This document shows, in pieces, positions 17,423 through 25,212 of a stretch of 64,000 nucleotides of DNA (positions are counted from its first letter, which is position 1; each line of letters begins with the position of its first letter). Made by a program: the position numbers and the translations under genes. The DNA is taken from contig NZ_CAAJGL010000079.1 of assembly GCF_900996225.1 (NCBI RefSeq), positions 682,001-746,000 of the forward strand. The letters run 5' to 3'. Source of the DNA: Paraburkholderia sp. BCC1884 (GTDB lineage Bacteria; Pseudomonadota; Gammaproteobacteria; Burkholderiales; Burkholderiaceae). The notes beneath the pieces were generated by a model. That model was given only the letters and a program-made list of their open reading frames with translations, was not told the DNA's origin and ran no database searches.

Positions 17423-18676
17423 TTATGGTAAGGAAGCTTCTACAAGTTCTATCCAGTGATGCACCGGAGTCCGCCCGGCGCCGTCCAGATGCATCTGGCA
17501 GCCGATGTTGGCCGTGACGATCAACTCCGGCTTGCCGCTCTCCAGTGCATCGAGCCGGTTGTCGCGCAGGGTCTGCGCAAGCTCGGGCTGGGTGATCGAA
17601 TACGTGCCTGCCGAGCCGCAGCACAGATGCGCGTCGGGCACGGCGGTGAGATCGAAGCCGAGCCTCTGCAGGATCGACTCGACCGCGCCGCCCAACTTCT
17701 GCGCGTGCTGCAACGTGCACGGGCAATGAAAGGCGATTCTCCGGCGTGCTTCGTTTCGGGCTTCCTTGCGTGTCTCGTCTTGCGACTGCACCGACAACGG
17801 ATCGAGCGGCTCGTTAGCCAGCACCTCGACGAGGTCTCGCGCCAGTTCGCTGACCCGCTGCGCTTTTGACGCATAGCGAGGGTCATCGCGCAACAGATGC
17901 CCATACTCCTTGACGAACGCGCCGCAGCCACTCGCGGTTTGCACGATGGCTTCGGCGCCGGCCTCGATGGCGGGCCACCACGCGTCGATATTGCGCCGTG
18001 CCCGCGCGAGGCCTGCCTCTTGCGCATCCAGATGATAATCGGTCGCCCCGCAGCAGCCGACCCGCCCGGCATTCACGATGCTGATGCCGAGCCGGTCGAG
18101 CACGCGCGCGGCGGCCGCGTTGGTGTTCGGTGACAGCGCGGGTTGCACGCAGCCTTCCAGCATCAGCATTTTGCGCGGATGCCGCGGCGCCGGCCGTGCT
18201 TTCGGGCGCGCGCTCCGCCTGGGGATTTTACGTCCAAGCGCGGCCGGAAGAAACGGCCGCATCGCCCGGCCGGTTTTCAGCAGCGCGTCGAATACCGCCG
18301 GATGCGGGATAACCCGGCGCAAACCCTCGCGCAGCAGGCGTTCGGACGCCGGACGCCGAATCCGTCGCTCCAGTTCGGCGCGGCCGATATCCAGCAGCGC
18401 GTGGTAGGTGACACCGGACGGGCAGGTGGTTTCACAGTTGCGGCAGGTCAGGCAGCGGTCGAGGTGCAACCGGGTTTTCTGCGTCACCGGTTCGCCTTCG
18501 AGCATCTGCTTGATCAGATAGATACGCCCGCGCGGCCCGTCGAGTTCGTTGCCGAGTAGCTGATACGTCGGACAGGTCGCGTTGCAGAAGCCGCAGTGCA
18601 CGCAGGCGCGCAGGATCTGCTCGGCTTCGTCCGCACGCGACAGGGTTTTGGCGGCATCGCTGAGATTGGTTTGCAT
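17423..18676 (-). CDS. glcF: Glycolate oxidase iron-sulfur subunit
   Basis: Electron-transfer subunit of glycolate dehydrogenase. The 417-residue protein has two N-terminal 4Fe-4S clusters, CVHCGFCNATCP near residue 24 and CLTCRNCETTCP near residue 75, followed by two CCG-type cysteine domains (VGCCGATDYH and LCCGSAGTYS). This is the expected GlcF order and length. ATG 18676 gives the standard start MQTNLSDAAKTL; a longer frame to 18814 lies inside glcE and is not used. It is 22 bp after glcE. Confidence 0.95.
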   Translation of the reverse strand: MQTNLSDAAKTLSRADEAEQILRACVHCGFCNATCPTYQLLGNELDGPRGRIYLIKQMLEGEPVTQKTRLHLDRCLTCRNCETTCPSGVTYHALLDIGRAELERRIRRPASERLLREGLRRVIPHPAVFDALLKTGRAMRPFLPAALGRKIPRRSARPKARPAPRHPRKMLMLEGCVQPALSPNTNAAAARVLDRLGISIVNAGRVGCCGATDYHLDAQEAGLARARRNIDAWWPAIEAGAEAIVQTASGCGAFVKEYGHLLRDDPRYASKAQRVSELARDLVEVLANEPLDPLSVQSQDETRKEARNEARRRIAFHCPCTLQHAQKLGGAVESILQRLGFDLTAVPDAHLCCGSAGTYSITQPELAQTLRDNRLDALESGKPELIVTANIGCQMHLDGAGRTPVHHWIELVEASLP

Positions 18677-18698
18677 GGTGTCGTGTGCCTTCGTGTCT

Positions 18699-19766
18699 TC
18701 ACAGGCTGGCGTACAGGCGGCCGGGGTTGAAGAGACCGCGCGGGTCGATCTGCTGTTTGAGTTGCCGGTGAAAACGCAGCAACGCCGGCGCCAGGGGCGT
18801 GAACGGCTCGGCATCCACGCGGGGCGTGAAGCAGGTCGCGTGACCGCCGGCCGCGTGCGCGATCTGGCGGATCGTCGCGGCCGGGGCGTCGCTTTTCAGC
18901 CAGCGTTGCGCGCCGGCCCAGTCGAGCAGCGCGTCGCCGGGCAGTGGGGTCAAGGGCGATGCGCCCGGCAAGGACAGACGCCACAACGGACGCGGGTCGC
19001 TGAAAAAGGCCAGCCGATGTTCGCGCAGATCGTCCCAGAAGCGCGGCTCGAGTTCGGCACCGCCGATGCGATCCACCGCCGACGCAACCGAGCCCACGCC
19101 ACCTTCGAGCCGCACATGAAGACGGCCGTCGACCTGACACGCGGCACTGATCGGCAGAGCCGCGCGGCGCCATGCGGACAGCTCACGCAGTGCTTCGGGC
19201 GCATCGAGTTCAAGCGCGAGGCAGGCAAGTGCACGCGGTTTGGGCAAGACCTTCAGCGAGACTTCCGTCATCAGGGCGAGGCTGCCGAAGCTGCCCGCAA
19301 GCAGTCGCGACACGTCGAAACCCGCCACGTTCTTCATCACTTCGCCGCCGAAGCGCAGATGCTTCGCCTCGCCGGTGATCACGCGGCAACCCAGCACGAA
19401 GTCGCGCACCGAGCCGGACCACGGCCGGCGCGGACCGGCCATGCCGGCCGCCACCATGCCGCCGACGGTCGCCGCGCCATCGAACGTGGGCGGCTCGCAG
19501 GGGAGCATCTGTCCCGCGGCGTCGAGCGTGGCATTCAGTTCCGCGACGGGCGTGCCGGCGCGCGCGGTGATCACGAGTTCGGTCGGGTCGTAGCTCACCA
19601 CGCCGCGATGCGAGCGTGTGTCGAGCGGTGTGCCTTGTACCGGCCGACCGAGAAAAGCCTTGCTGTTGCCGCCACGAATCCTGAGCGGCGTGCCGCTTTG
19701 CAGCGCTTGCGAGACTTCGGCGACGAGGCGCTCGCTGTCGTCCATCGAAACGGGTTCGATCAGCAT
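18699..19766 (-). CDS. glcE: Glycolate oxidase FAD-binding subunit
   Basis: A 355-residue member of the PCMH-type FAD family. It has the FAD pattern TLDAAGQMLPCEPP, GGMVAAGMAGPRRPWSGSVR and a C terminus FNPGRLY, as in GlcE. Together with GlcD and GlcF it forms glycolate dehydrogenase, passing electrons to the quinone pool. Its ATG (19764-19766) shares one base with the glcD stop (TGATG), so translation is coupled. Confidence 0.95.
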   Translation of the reverse strand: MLIEPVSMDDSERLVAEVSQALQSGTPLRIRGGNSKAFLGRPVQGTPLDTRSHRGVVSYDPTELVITARAGTPVAELNATLDAAGQMLPCEPPTFDGAATVGGMVAAGMAGPRRPWSGSVRDFVLGCRVITGEAKHLRFGGEVMKNVAGFDVSRLLAGSFGSLALMTEVSLKVLPKPRALACLALELDAPEALRELSAWRRAALPISAACQVDGRLHVRLEGGVGSVASAVDRIGGAELEPRFWDDLREHRLAFFSDPRPLWRLSLPGASPLTPLPGDALLDWAGAQRWLKSDAPAATIRQIAHAAGGHATCFTPRVDAEPFTPLAPALLRFHRQLKQQIDPRGLFNPGRLYASL

Positions 19767-21265
19767 CAGAAACGCTCCAGTTCGGGGAAGGGCAACGCGC
19801 CGCGATGCACGTGCATCGAGCCGAATTCGGCACAGCGGTGCAGGGTTGGCACGTTCTTGCCGGGATTGAGCAAGCCGCCCGGATCGAAGGCGGCTTTCAG
19901 CGCATGGAAGAAGGTGAGCTCGTCGTGGTTGAACTGAGCGCACATCTGATTGATTTTTTCGCGGCCGACGCCGTGTTCGCCGGTGATGCTGCCGCCCACC
20001 GCCACACATAGTTCGAGAATGCGCGCGCCGAGCGCTTCGGCGCGGTCGGTTTCGCCGGGTGCGTTGGCATCGAACAGGATCAGCGGATGCATATTGCCGT
20101 CGCCGGCATGAAAGACGTTCGCCACTTTCAGACCGTATTCGAGCGAGAGGTCTTCGATGCCCTTCAGCACGCGCGGCAACTCACGGCGTGGAATCGTGCC
20201 GTCCATGCAGTAATAGTCGGGTGAGATGCGGCCCACCGCAGGAAACGCATTCTTGCGACCCGCCCAGAAGCGCTGGCGCTCGGCCTCGTCTCTGGCAATG
20301 CGGATGTCGGTGGCACCGGCTTCGCGCAGCAGCGCCTCGACGCATTCCACGTCTTCCTGCACGTCGCTTTCCGCGCCGTCGACTTCGCACAGCAGGATCG
20401 CGGCGGCATCGACGGGATAGCCCGCGTGAATGAAATCTTCCGCTGCACGGATCGCGAGGTTGTCCATCATTTCCAGACCGCCCGGAATCACGCCTGCGCC
20501 GATGATGCGCGCGACCGCCGCGCCGGCCTGCTCGACGTCGTCGAAACTGGCGAGCAACACCTTGGCGCTTTGCGGCCGGGTGAGCAGCTTGACCGTGACC
20601 TCGGTGACGATGCCGAGCATGCCCTCCGAGCCGGTGAAGAGCGCGAGGAAGTCGAAGCCGGGTGCGTCGAGCGCTTCGGAGCCGAGCGTGATGCGCTCGC
20701 CGTCGATGGTGAGAATCTCGAGCTTGAGGATATTGTTGACGGTCAGCCCGTACTTCAGGCAATGCACGCCGCCCGCGTTTTCCGCGACATTGCCGCCGAT
20801 CGAGCAGGCGATCTGCGAGGACGGGTCTGGCGCGTAATAGAGCCCGTGAGGCGCGGCGGCCTGCGAGATCGCGAGATTGCGCACCCCTGGTTGCACGCGG
20901 GCTACGCAGGCTTCAGGGTCGATGTCGAGAATCCGGTTGAAGCGCGCCATCACCAGCAGAATGCCTTTTTCCAGTGGCAGCGCGCCGCCCGACAGACCCG
21001 TGCCGGCTCCTCGGGCGACGACCGGAATCTTTTTCGCACTGGCGAATTTCAGCAGCGCTTCGACCTGTTCGACCTTGTCGGGCAGTGCGACCAGCATCGG
21101 CGTCGCGCGATAGGCGGCGAGGCCGTCGCATTCGAAAGGGCGCAGGTCTTCCTGTTCGTGAAGTAATTGCAAGTCGGGAATCAGCGCCTGCAATTGCGCG
21201 ACGACGACGGCTTTGTCGTGGGTCGCGAGCGGGCCGTCGACGTTTTCGTCGTAGTGGTAACTCAT
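19766..21265 (-). CDS. glcD: Glycolate oxidase catalytic subunit
   Basis: FAD-dependent oxidation of glycolate to glyoxylate. The 499-residue protein is of normal GlcD length and has the PCMH FAD core (VVARGAGTGLSGGALP near residue 86, PDPSSQIACSIGGNVAENAGG) and the C-terminal HAGDGNMHPL and GEHGVGREK motifs of the FAD-linked oxidase C domain. AGGAG lies about 9 nt before ATG 21265. It is the first gene of the operon, and its promoter region holds a FadR-type operator, consistent with control by the divergent GlcC. Confidence 0.95.
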   Translation of the reverse strand: MSYHYDENVDGPLATHDKAVVVAQLQALIPDLQLLHEQEDLRPFECDGLAAYRATPMLVALPDKVEQVEALLKFASAKKIPVVARGAGTGLSGGALPLEKGILLVMARFNRILDIDPEACVARVQPGVRNLAISQAAAPHGLYYAPDPSSQIACSIGGNVAENAGGVHCLKYGLTVNNILKLEILTIDGERITLGSEALDAPGFDFLALFTGSEGMLGIVTEVTVKLLTRPQSAKVLLASFDDVEQAGAAVARIIGAGVIPGGLEMMDNLAIRAAEDFIHAGYPVDAAAILLCEVDGAESDVQEDVECVEALLREAGATDIRIARDEAERQRFWAGRKNAFPAVGRISPDYYCMDGTIPRRELPRVLKGIEDLSLEYGLKVANVFHAGDGNMHPLILFDANAPGETDRAEALGARILELCVAVGGSITGEHGVGREKINQMCAQFNHDELTFFHALKAAFDPGGLLNPGKNVPTLHRCAEFGSMHVHRGALPFPELERF

Positions 21266-21384
21266 GGCGGGGGTCTCCTGGCAGCGCGCCGAATCTGGCG
21301 GGAATCCAGGGGATTCGGGCGCGCGGGCGTGTGTCCCATGGGATTGTTGCGGGTATGAAGCGGGGTGTCGAGGCTCACGGCCAG

Positions 21385-21395
21385 TGGTCGTACCA
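21385..21395. promoter_or_regulatory. GlcC/FadR-type operator 1
   Basis: TGGTCGTACCA matches the TGGT-N3-ACCA consensus of FadR-subgroup GntR regulators. It is 120 bp from the glcD start and 109 bp from operator 2. GlcC is the obvious candidate to bind it. Confidence 0.75.
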
Positions 21396-21493
21396 GTTTT
21401 TGAAAGCGAGTTGTTGGAGAAAAGTGGCCGAAAACACGATCAAACATGACTCACACGACCTGCGTGCAGAAGCCACGTGATAGGATTAAAAAG

Positions 21494-21504
21494 TGGTCAT
21501 ACCA
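21494..21504. promoter_or_regulatory. GlcC/FadR-type operator 2
   Basis: TGGTCATACCA, the same TGGT-N3-ACCA palindrome, ends 13 bp before the glcC ATG. Binding there would block or overlap glcC transcription start, which suggests autoregulation. Confidence 0.75.
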
Positions 21505-21517
21505 GTTGGGACAAGCA

Positions 21518-22285
21518 ATGCAAATAGCGGATCAGGAGAGCCCGCGCCAGGTCGCGGACGTGGTGGCCGAACGCATCGAGCGCCTGATCGTCGACGGCGT
21601 GCTGAAAACCGGCCAGGCGTTGCCTTCCGAGCGGCGTCTGACAGACAAGCTCGGCGTGTCGCGCACGGCGTTGCGTGAAGGCCTCAAGCTGCTGCGGGCG
21701 CGCGGCATCATCGAGACGTCGCACGGCAGGGGCTCGTTCGTCGCGAGCCTTACCGTGCAACCGGCGCTCACGCCGATGATGCATCTGCTCGGCTCGCAAC
21801 CGCGCACGCTTTACGACCTGTTCGAAGTGCGCGCTTTGCTCGAAGGCGAATCGGCACGACTCGCGGCGCTGCGCGGTACGCCCGCCGACTTTGTGATGAT
21901 TACGCGGCGCTACGAGGAAATGATCGCGGCGCACGGCGCCGAGACGAGTGCGTCGACGCATGCGCGACTCGATCACGCGTTTCATCTCGCGATCTGCGAG
22001 GCATCGCATAACCCAGTGCTGGTCCATACCTTGAGTTCGCTGACCGATCTGCTGCTGAGTTCGGTGTTTGCGTCGGTCAACAATCTCTATCACCGCGAGC
22101 CGCAAAAGAAGGTGATCGACCGGCAACACGCGCGGCTCTACAACGCAGTGACCGGCAAGCTGCCCGACCAGGCGCGCAAGGCGGCCACCAACCATGTCGA
22201 CAGCGTGTGCGCCAATCTGCGCGAAATCGAGCAGGAAGAACAACGACTCGTGCGCGCGACATTGCGGCTGGAAGGCTGGGAATGA
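21518..22285 (+). CDS. glcC: GntR/FadR-family transcriptional regulator GlcC
   Basis: A 255-residue regulator. Residues 8-75 form a winged helix (VAERIERLIVDGVLKTGQALPSERRL, then LGVSRTALREGLKLL) and residues 95-235 an FCD ligand-binding domain with the Asp/His metal residues in DLFEVRALLEGE, DHAFHLAI and the HARLYNAV helix. Divergent from glcDEFGB, so it very likely senses glycolate or glyoxylate and activates or derepresses that operon. ATG 21518 has only a weak GGGA upstream and an operator 13 bp away. Confidence 0.9.
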   Translation: MQIADQESPRQVADVVAERIERLIVDGVLKTGQALPSERRLTDKLGVSRTALREGLKLLRARGIIETSHGRGSFVASLTVQPALTPMMHLLGSQPRTLYDLFEVRALLEGESARLAALRGTPADFVMITRRYEEMIAAHGAETSASTHARLDHAFHLAICEASHNPVLVHTLSSLTDLLLSSVFASVNNLYHREPQKKVIDRQHARLYNAVTGKLPDQARKAATNHVDSVCANLREIEQEEQRLVRATLRLEGWE

Positions 22286-22385
22286 CAGCTTGATCTAGCA
22301 GCTTGAATCAACGGCCTGATTTGATGCGCCTTACAATCGAGCCTCGAACCCAAGCATTCACATGCACTTCACGCGTATTGAGATC

Positions 22386-23264
22386 ATGCCGACCATCAGC
22401 GAGCTTTTCGTTTATCCGATCAAATCTTGTGCCGGCATTGCGCTGCACGAAGCGCGTCTGCTTGCCACCGGCCTCGAATACGACCGTTACTGGATGGTGA
22501 CCGACCCGGCCGGCGCCATGCTCACGCAGCGCAAGTATCCGCGCATGGCGCTGATCGCGGTCGAACTCGCCGACACGGAGCTGGTGATTCGCGCGCCCGG
22601 CATGAGCGAATTGCGCACGCCGCTCGACGCCGCACAACTTGCTTCAACGCACAAGGTCGAGACGCGGGTCTGGCGCGATGCAGCCTACGGACTCGACACG
22701 GGCGAAGCGAGCGCCGTGTGGTTTTCGAGCTTTCTCGGCGTGCCGGCGCGGCTTCTGCGTTTCGATCCCGAGGGCGAGCGCGTCGTCGATCCTGACTACA
22801 CGACCAGCGTGGGCGGCGCCACGACCCATTTCGCGGACGGTTTTCCGCTGCTGGTGATCGGCCAGGCCTCGCTCGACGATCTGAATACGCGTTTGAACAG
22901 CAAGGGCGCGCCGTCGATTCCCATCGATCGGTTTCGTCCCAATCTCGTGTTGAGCGGCCTCGAAGCGTACGAAGAAGACTACGTGGAGACGCTGAGCGTG
23001 GACGGCGAAGCAGACGGCGCGGCCGTGCAGTTGCAACTCGTCAAGCCGTGCACGCGCTGTCCCTTGCCGACCGTCGATCAGGCGACCGGCGCGCCCAATC
23101 CTCACTGGCCAAACGAGCCGACCGACACGATGAGCGTGTATCGGGGCAACCCGCAGTTCAACGGCGCGATCACCTTCGGCAATAACGCGCTGGTCGCGCG
23201 CGGCGCCGGAGTCTGGCTGCGGGTGGGGCAGGCGGTCGAGGCGGAATTGGGCTTCGGCGATTGA
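22386..23264 (+). CDS. MOSC domain protein (YcbX-like)
   Basis: A 292-residue protein: MOSC N-terminal beta-barrel (ELFVYPIKSCAGI, EYDRYWMVTDP) then a MOSC domain with the hallmark KPCTRCPLPTVDQATG cysteine loop and PNLVLSG. Such proteins deliver reducing power to, or act as, molybdenum enzymes that reduce N-hydroxylated compounds (YcbX, mARC). GAGAT lies just before ATG 22386; an upstream ATG at 22362 lacks a ribosome site. It follows glcC by 100 bp but probably has a separate role. Confidence 0.85.
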   Translation: MPTISELFVYPIKSCAGIALHEARLLATGLEYDRYWMVTDPAGAMLTQRKYPRMALIAVELADTELVIRAPGMSELRTPLDAAQLASTHKVETRVWRDAAYGLDTGEASAVWFSSFLGVPARLLRFDPEGERVVDPDYTTSVGGATTHFADGFPLLVIGQASLDDLNTRLNSKGAPSIPIDRFRPNLVLSGLEAYEEDYVETLSVDGEADGAAVQLQLVKPCTRCPLPTVDQATGAPNPHWPNEPTDTMSVYRGNPQFNGAITFGNNALVARGAGVWLRVGQAVEAELGFGD

Positions 23265-23343
23265 AAAAACGCTTAAGAACAGCAATTCGAACGGCGAAGA
23301 AAAAGCACTCGAGCGCAGCTCAAGGCCGTAGTTCGGCACGACA

Positions 23344-23724
23344 TCAATGCCGCACTTTGCCGCTCAAGGCTGCAAGAATTTCCGGCATGGGTGCCGGCTT
23401 GACGAAATGATGGTCGAAGCCGGACCTCAGCGAAGCAGTCTTTTCGTCGGCGCGCTCGAGGCCGCTGACGGCGACCAGCATCGGCTCCGGCACGTCGGCC
23501 ACGTAACGGATGCGCCGCGCAACCGCGCGTCCGTCGAGGCGCGGCATCTCGACATCGAGCAAGGCCGCCGCCGGGTGCCACGCGCAATACTGCGCGAGCG
23601 CGTCGAGTCCGTTGCCTGCCGTGCGCACGTCGAAACCGTGGGCGCTGAAGAACAGCGCGTAGGCGGCTAGCAGATCGGCGTCGTCGTCGGCGATTAGCAG
23701 GCGTGCTGCTTCGAAATGTGGCAT
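23344..23724 (-). CDS. Stand-alone response regulator receiver domain protein
   Basis: A 126-residue CheY-like receiver without an output domain. The acidic pocket is ADDDAD (residues 12-17), the phospho-acceptor Asp57 in LLDVEMPRLDG, the conserved Ser87 and Lys109 in FVKPAP. GGGGGAG lies just before ATG 23724. It is 76 bp downstream of cobA on the same strand and may be read through from it. No histidine kinase is present nearby, so its partner is unknown. Confidence 0.8.
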   Translation of the reverse strand: MPHFEAARLLIADDDADLLAAYALFFSAHGFDVRTAGNGLDALAQYCAWHPAAALLDVEMPRLDGRAVARRIRYVADVPEPMLVAVSGLERADEKTASLRSGFDHHFVKPAPMPEILAALSGKVRH

Positions 23725-23800
23725 CCCGCTCCCCCTGGTTGTGTTCCTGATGGTGAGCAATTTGAGGTCCCGATAAAACCCAGCCTCAATATTTCGCGTG

Positions 23801-24568
23801 TCAGGCCGCCTGTGCAATCCGCTCGCGTGCCAAGGTTGCGCCGGCTTGCCCGACAGCCTCGCCAATCGCGCCGCCGACCAGAATCACCGCCGGACTGCCG
23901 AAACCCGCGCGCGTCGCCTCGGCGGCGAGCCGATCGAGGCGCGTGACCAGTCTTCGTTCATCGACCCCGCCGGCCCATTGCACGACGGCCGCTGGCGTGT
24001 CGGCGGGCAAGCTCGCCAGCAAGGCCGTGGCGATCTGCTCGATGCGCCGCATCCCCATATAGATAGCCAATGTCATGCGGGTGGCGGCCAACGCGGCCCA
24101 GTTCGGCTCGCCATGATCCTCCGTATGGGCGGTGACAAAACTCACACCGTTGCAATGACGGCGGTGAGTCAGTGAAATGCCGAGTCCCGCGGCAGCTGCA
24201 AACCCGGACGAAATGCCATTGACGATCTCCACTTCGATACCGGCGTCGCGCAAAGCCGTCAGTTCTTCACCCGCGCGTCCGAACAGCAAGGCCTCGCCGC
24301 CCTTGACCCGCACCACGTGCAGCCCTTTGAGCGCGTAACGTCGCATCAGGCGCTCGATAAACGCCTGAGGTGTCGAGCGGCAACCGCCGCGTTTGCCGAC
24401 GCGAATCACGCGCGCGCGTGGGGCGAGCGTCACGATGTCGGGGTTCGCGAGGTCGTCGAGCAGCACCACGTCAGCGGCCGCCAGCACTTTTGCGGCCTTC
24501 AGCGTGAGCAGATCGAGCTCGCCGGGGCCGGCGCTCAATAGCGTGACCTTGCCGGTGTTCGTCTTCAT
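23801..24568 (-). CDS. cobA: Uroporphyrinogen-III C-methyltransferase (SUMT)
   Basis: Uses two S-adenosylmethionine to make precorrin-2, the first step of siroheme, the cofactor of NirB. The 255-residue protein has the N-terminal SAGPGELDLLTLKAA motif, DDLANPD and VGKRGG. The usual KGGDPxxFGRGGEE loop is altered to KGGEALLFGRAGEE (residues 89-102). It lacks the CysG N-terminal dehydrogenase/ferrochelatase domain, so other enzymes must finish siroheme. ATG 24568 has AAGGA 7 nt upstream. It diverges from nirB, and its leader carries a sigma-54 promoter and an ANTAR-type attenuator, so it is co-regulated with nitrite reductase. Confidence 0.88.
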   Translation of the reverse strand: MKTNTGKVTLLSAGPGELDLLTLKAAKVLAAADVVLLDDLANPDIVTLAPRARVIRVGKRGGCRSTPQAFIERLMRRYALKGLHVVRVKGGEALLFGRAGEELTALRDAGIEVEIVNGISSGFAAAAGLGISLTHRRHCNGVSFVTAHTEDHGEPNWAALAATRMTLAIYMGMRRIEQIATALLASLPADTPAAVVQWAGGVDERRLVTRLDRLAAEATRAGFGSPAVILVGGAIGEAVGQAGATLARERIAQAA

Positions 24569-24624
24569 CGCAGTGTCCTTTGCCTTGGTGTTGACCGATG
24601 CAAATCGATGCATCGACGTCCAAT

Positions 24625-24666
24625 AAAAAACGGCGTCCGCTCGTGAAGCTCACGAGGGGACGCCGT
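24625..24666 (-). terminator. Leader (attenuator) terminator of cobA
   Basis: On the minus strand a stem ACGGCGTCC / GGACGCCGT (plus coordinates 24658-24666 and 24630-24638) with an inner CTCGTGA/TCACGAG stem, then TTTTTT (24625-24630). It lies 56 bp before the cobA start, so it ends transcripts in the leader unless hairpin P2 forms. Confidence 0.85.
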
Positions 24667-24718
24667 TGTCCGTGTACTGCCTGGTCGATTCGTCGTGTTA
24701 CGTCACCGCGTTGTGACG
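24658..24718 (-). promoter_or_regulatory. ANTAR (NasT-type) antitermination element in the cobA leader
   Basis: Two hairpins with six-base loops, read on the minus strand. P1 (24701-24718) is CGTCAC, loop AACGCG, GTGACG. P2 (24658-24671) is GGAC, loop AACGGC, GTCC. Both loops have A at position 1 and G at position 4, the hallmark recognised by ANTAR-domain antiterminators. P2 uses the same bases as the upstream arm of the terminator at 24625-24666, so the two structures exclude each other. NasT-like regulation by nitrate/nitrite is inferred. Confidence 0.82.
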
Positions 24719-24740
24719 CAACCTGATTCCCACGTATCGA

Positions 24741-24757
24741 TGCAAGGTCCACGCCAA
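24741..24757 (-). promoter_or_regulatory. Sigma-54 promoter of cobA
   Basis: Minus-strand TTGGCGTGGACCTTGCA has the invariant GG, ten bases, GC spacing of -24/-12 promoters and matches TTGCA at -12. The start point would be near 24731, about 13 bp before hairpin P1. Confidence 0.75.
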
Positions 24758-24857
24758 CCCGCGACGCGGTGTGCCTATTTCCACGTTCTGTCTGCTGGCG
24801 CGCTGAAAGAAGCCAGCCGAACGCGCATCCATTGCGGCGCTCACGCTATTCCTTTTC

Positions 24858-24872
24858 GCACGCACGTAGTGC
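24858..24872. promoter_or_regulatory. NtrC-type enhancer site 1
   Basis: GCAC-N7-GTGC (GCACGCACGTAGTGC), the NtrC consensus dyad. Its centre is 110 bp from the -24 element of the cobA promoter. Confidence 0.72.
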
Positions 24873-24878
24873 TGCGTT

Positions 24879-24893
24879 GCACTATGCCTGTGC
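24879..24893. promoter_or_regulatory. NtrC-type enhancer site 2
   Basis: GCAC-N7-GTGC (GCACTATGCCTGTGC). Its centre is 21 bp from site 1, two helical turns, the usual tandem NtrC spacing, and about 110 bp from the -24 element of the nirB promoter. Confidence 0.75.
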
Positions 24894-24994
24894 CTGCGTG
24901 CATCGAAACAAGCCGCGCGAGTGTCGCTTCGTGCGGCTGCTCCATTCGTCGCAAAGCACCGTGATACGGCATTTCAGACGGTAATTCATGAGAT

Positions 24995-25010
24995 TGGCAT
25001 AGGCCTTGCA
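24995..25010 (+). promoter_or_regulatory. Sigma-54 promoter of nirB
   Basis: TTGGCATAGGCCTTGCA has -24 GG (24996-24997), ten bases, -12 GC (25008-25009), near the consensus TGGCAC-N5-TTGCA. The predicted start near 25021 places hairpin P1 at the very 5' end of the leader. Confidence 0.82.
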
Positions 25011-25024
25011 TAAGGCCTACCCGT

Positions 25025-25096
25025 CGGATCAACGTGGATCCGGTGCGGGTGCAACACAAAGCACTCGCCGAAGTACAGATCAGGACAACGGCGTCC
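25025..25096 (+). promoter_or_regulatory. ANTAR (NasT-type) antitermination element in the nirB leader
   Basis: P1 (25025-25042): CGGATC, loop AACGTG, GATCCG. P2 (25083-25096): GGAC, loop AACGGC, GTCC. Both six-base loops have A1 and G4, as ANTAR proteins require. P2 is identical in core to the cobA copy and overlaps the 5' arm of the terminator at 25088-25138. A third hairpin, GCGGGTGC/GCACTCGC (about 25045-25069), lies between them. Confidence 0.85.
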
Positions 25097-25138
25097 CCTG
25101 AATCCAGTCATCGACTGGCTTCGCGGGACGCCGTTTTT
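25088..25138 (+). terminator. Leader (attenuator) terminator of nirB
   Basis: Stem ACGGCGTCCC (25088-25097) / GGGACGCCGT (25125-25134) enclosing CCAGTC/GACTGG (25104-25109, 25113-25118), followed by TTTTT then ATTT. It is 74 bp before nirB and would stop transcription when no antiterminator holds P2. Confidence 0.88.
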
Positions 25139-25212
25139 ATTTCCGGAATCGCTTTCGCCCGATGCCCCACGGCGGCGGCGTTCGAAGCCCAGCACACTGA
25201 GGAACCGCGGTC

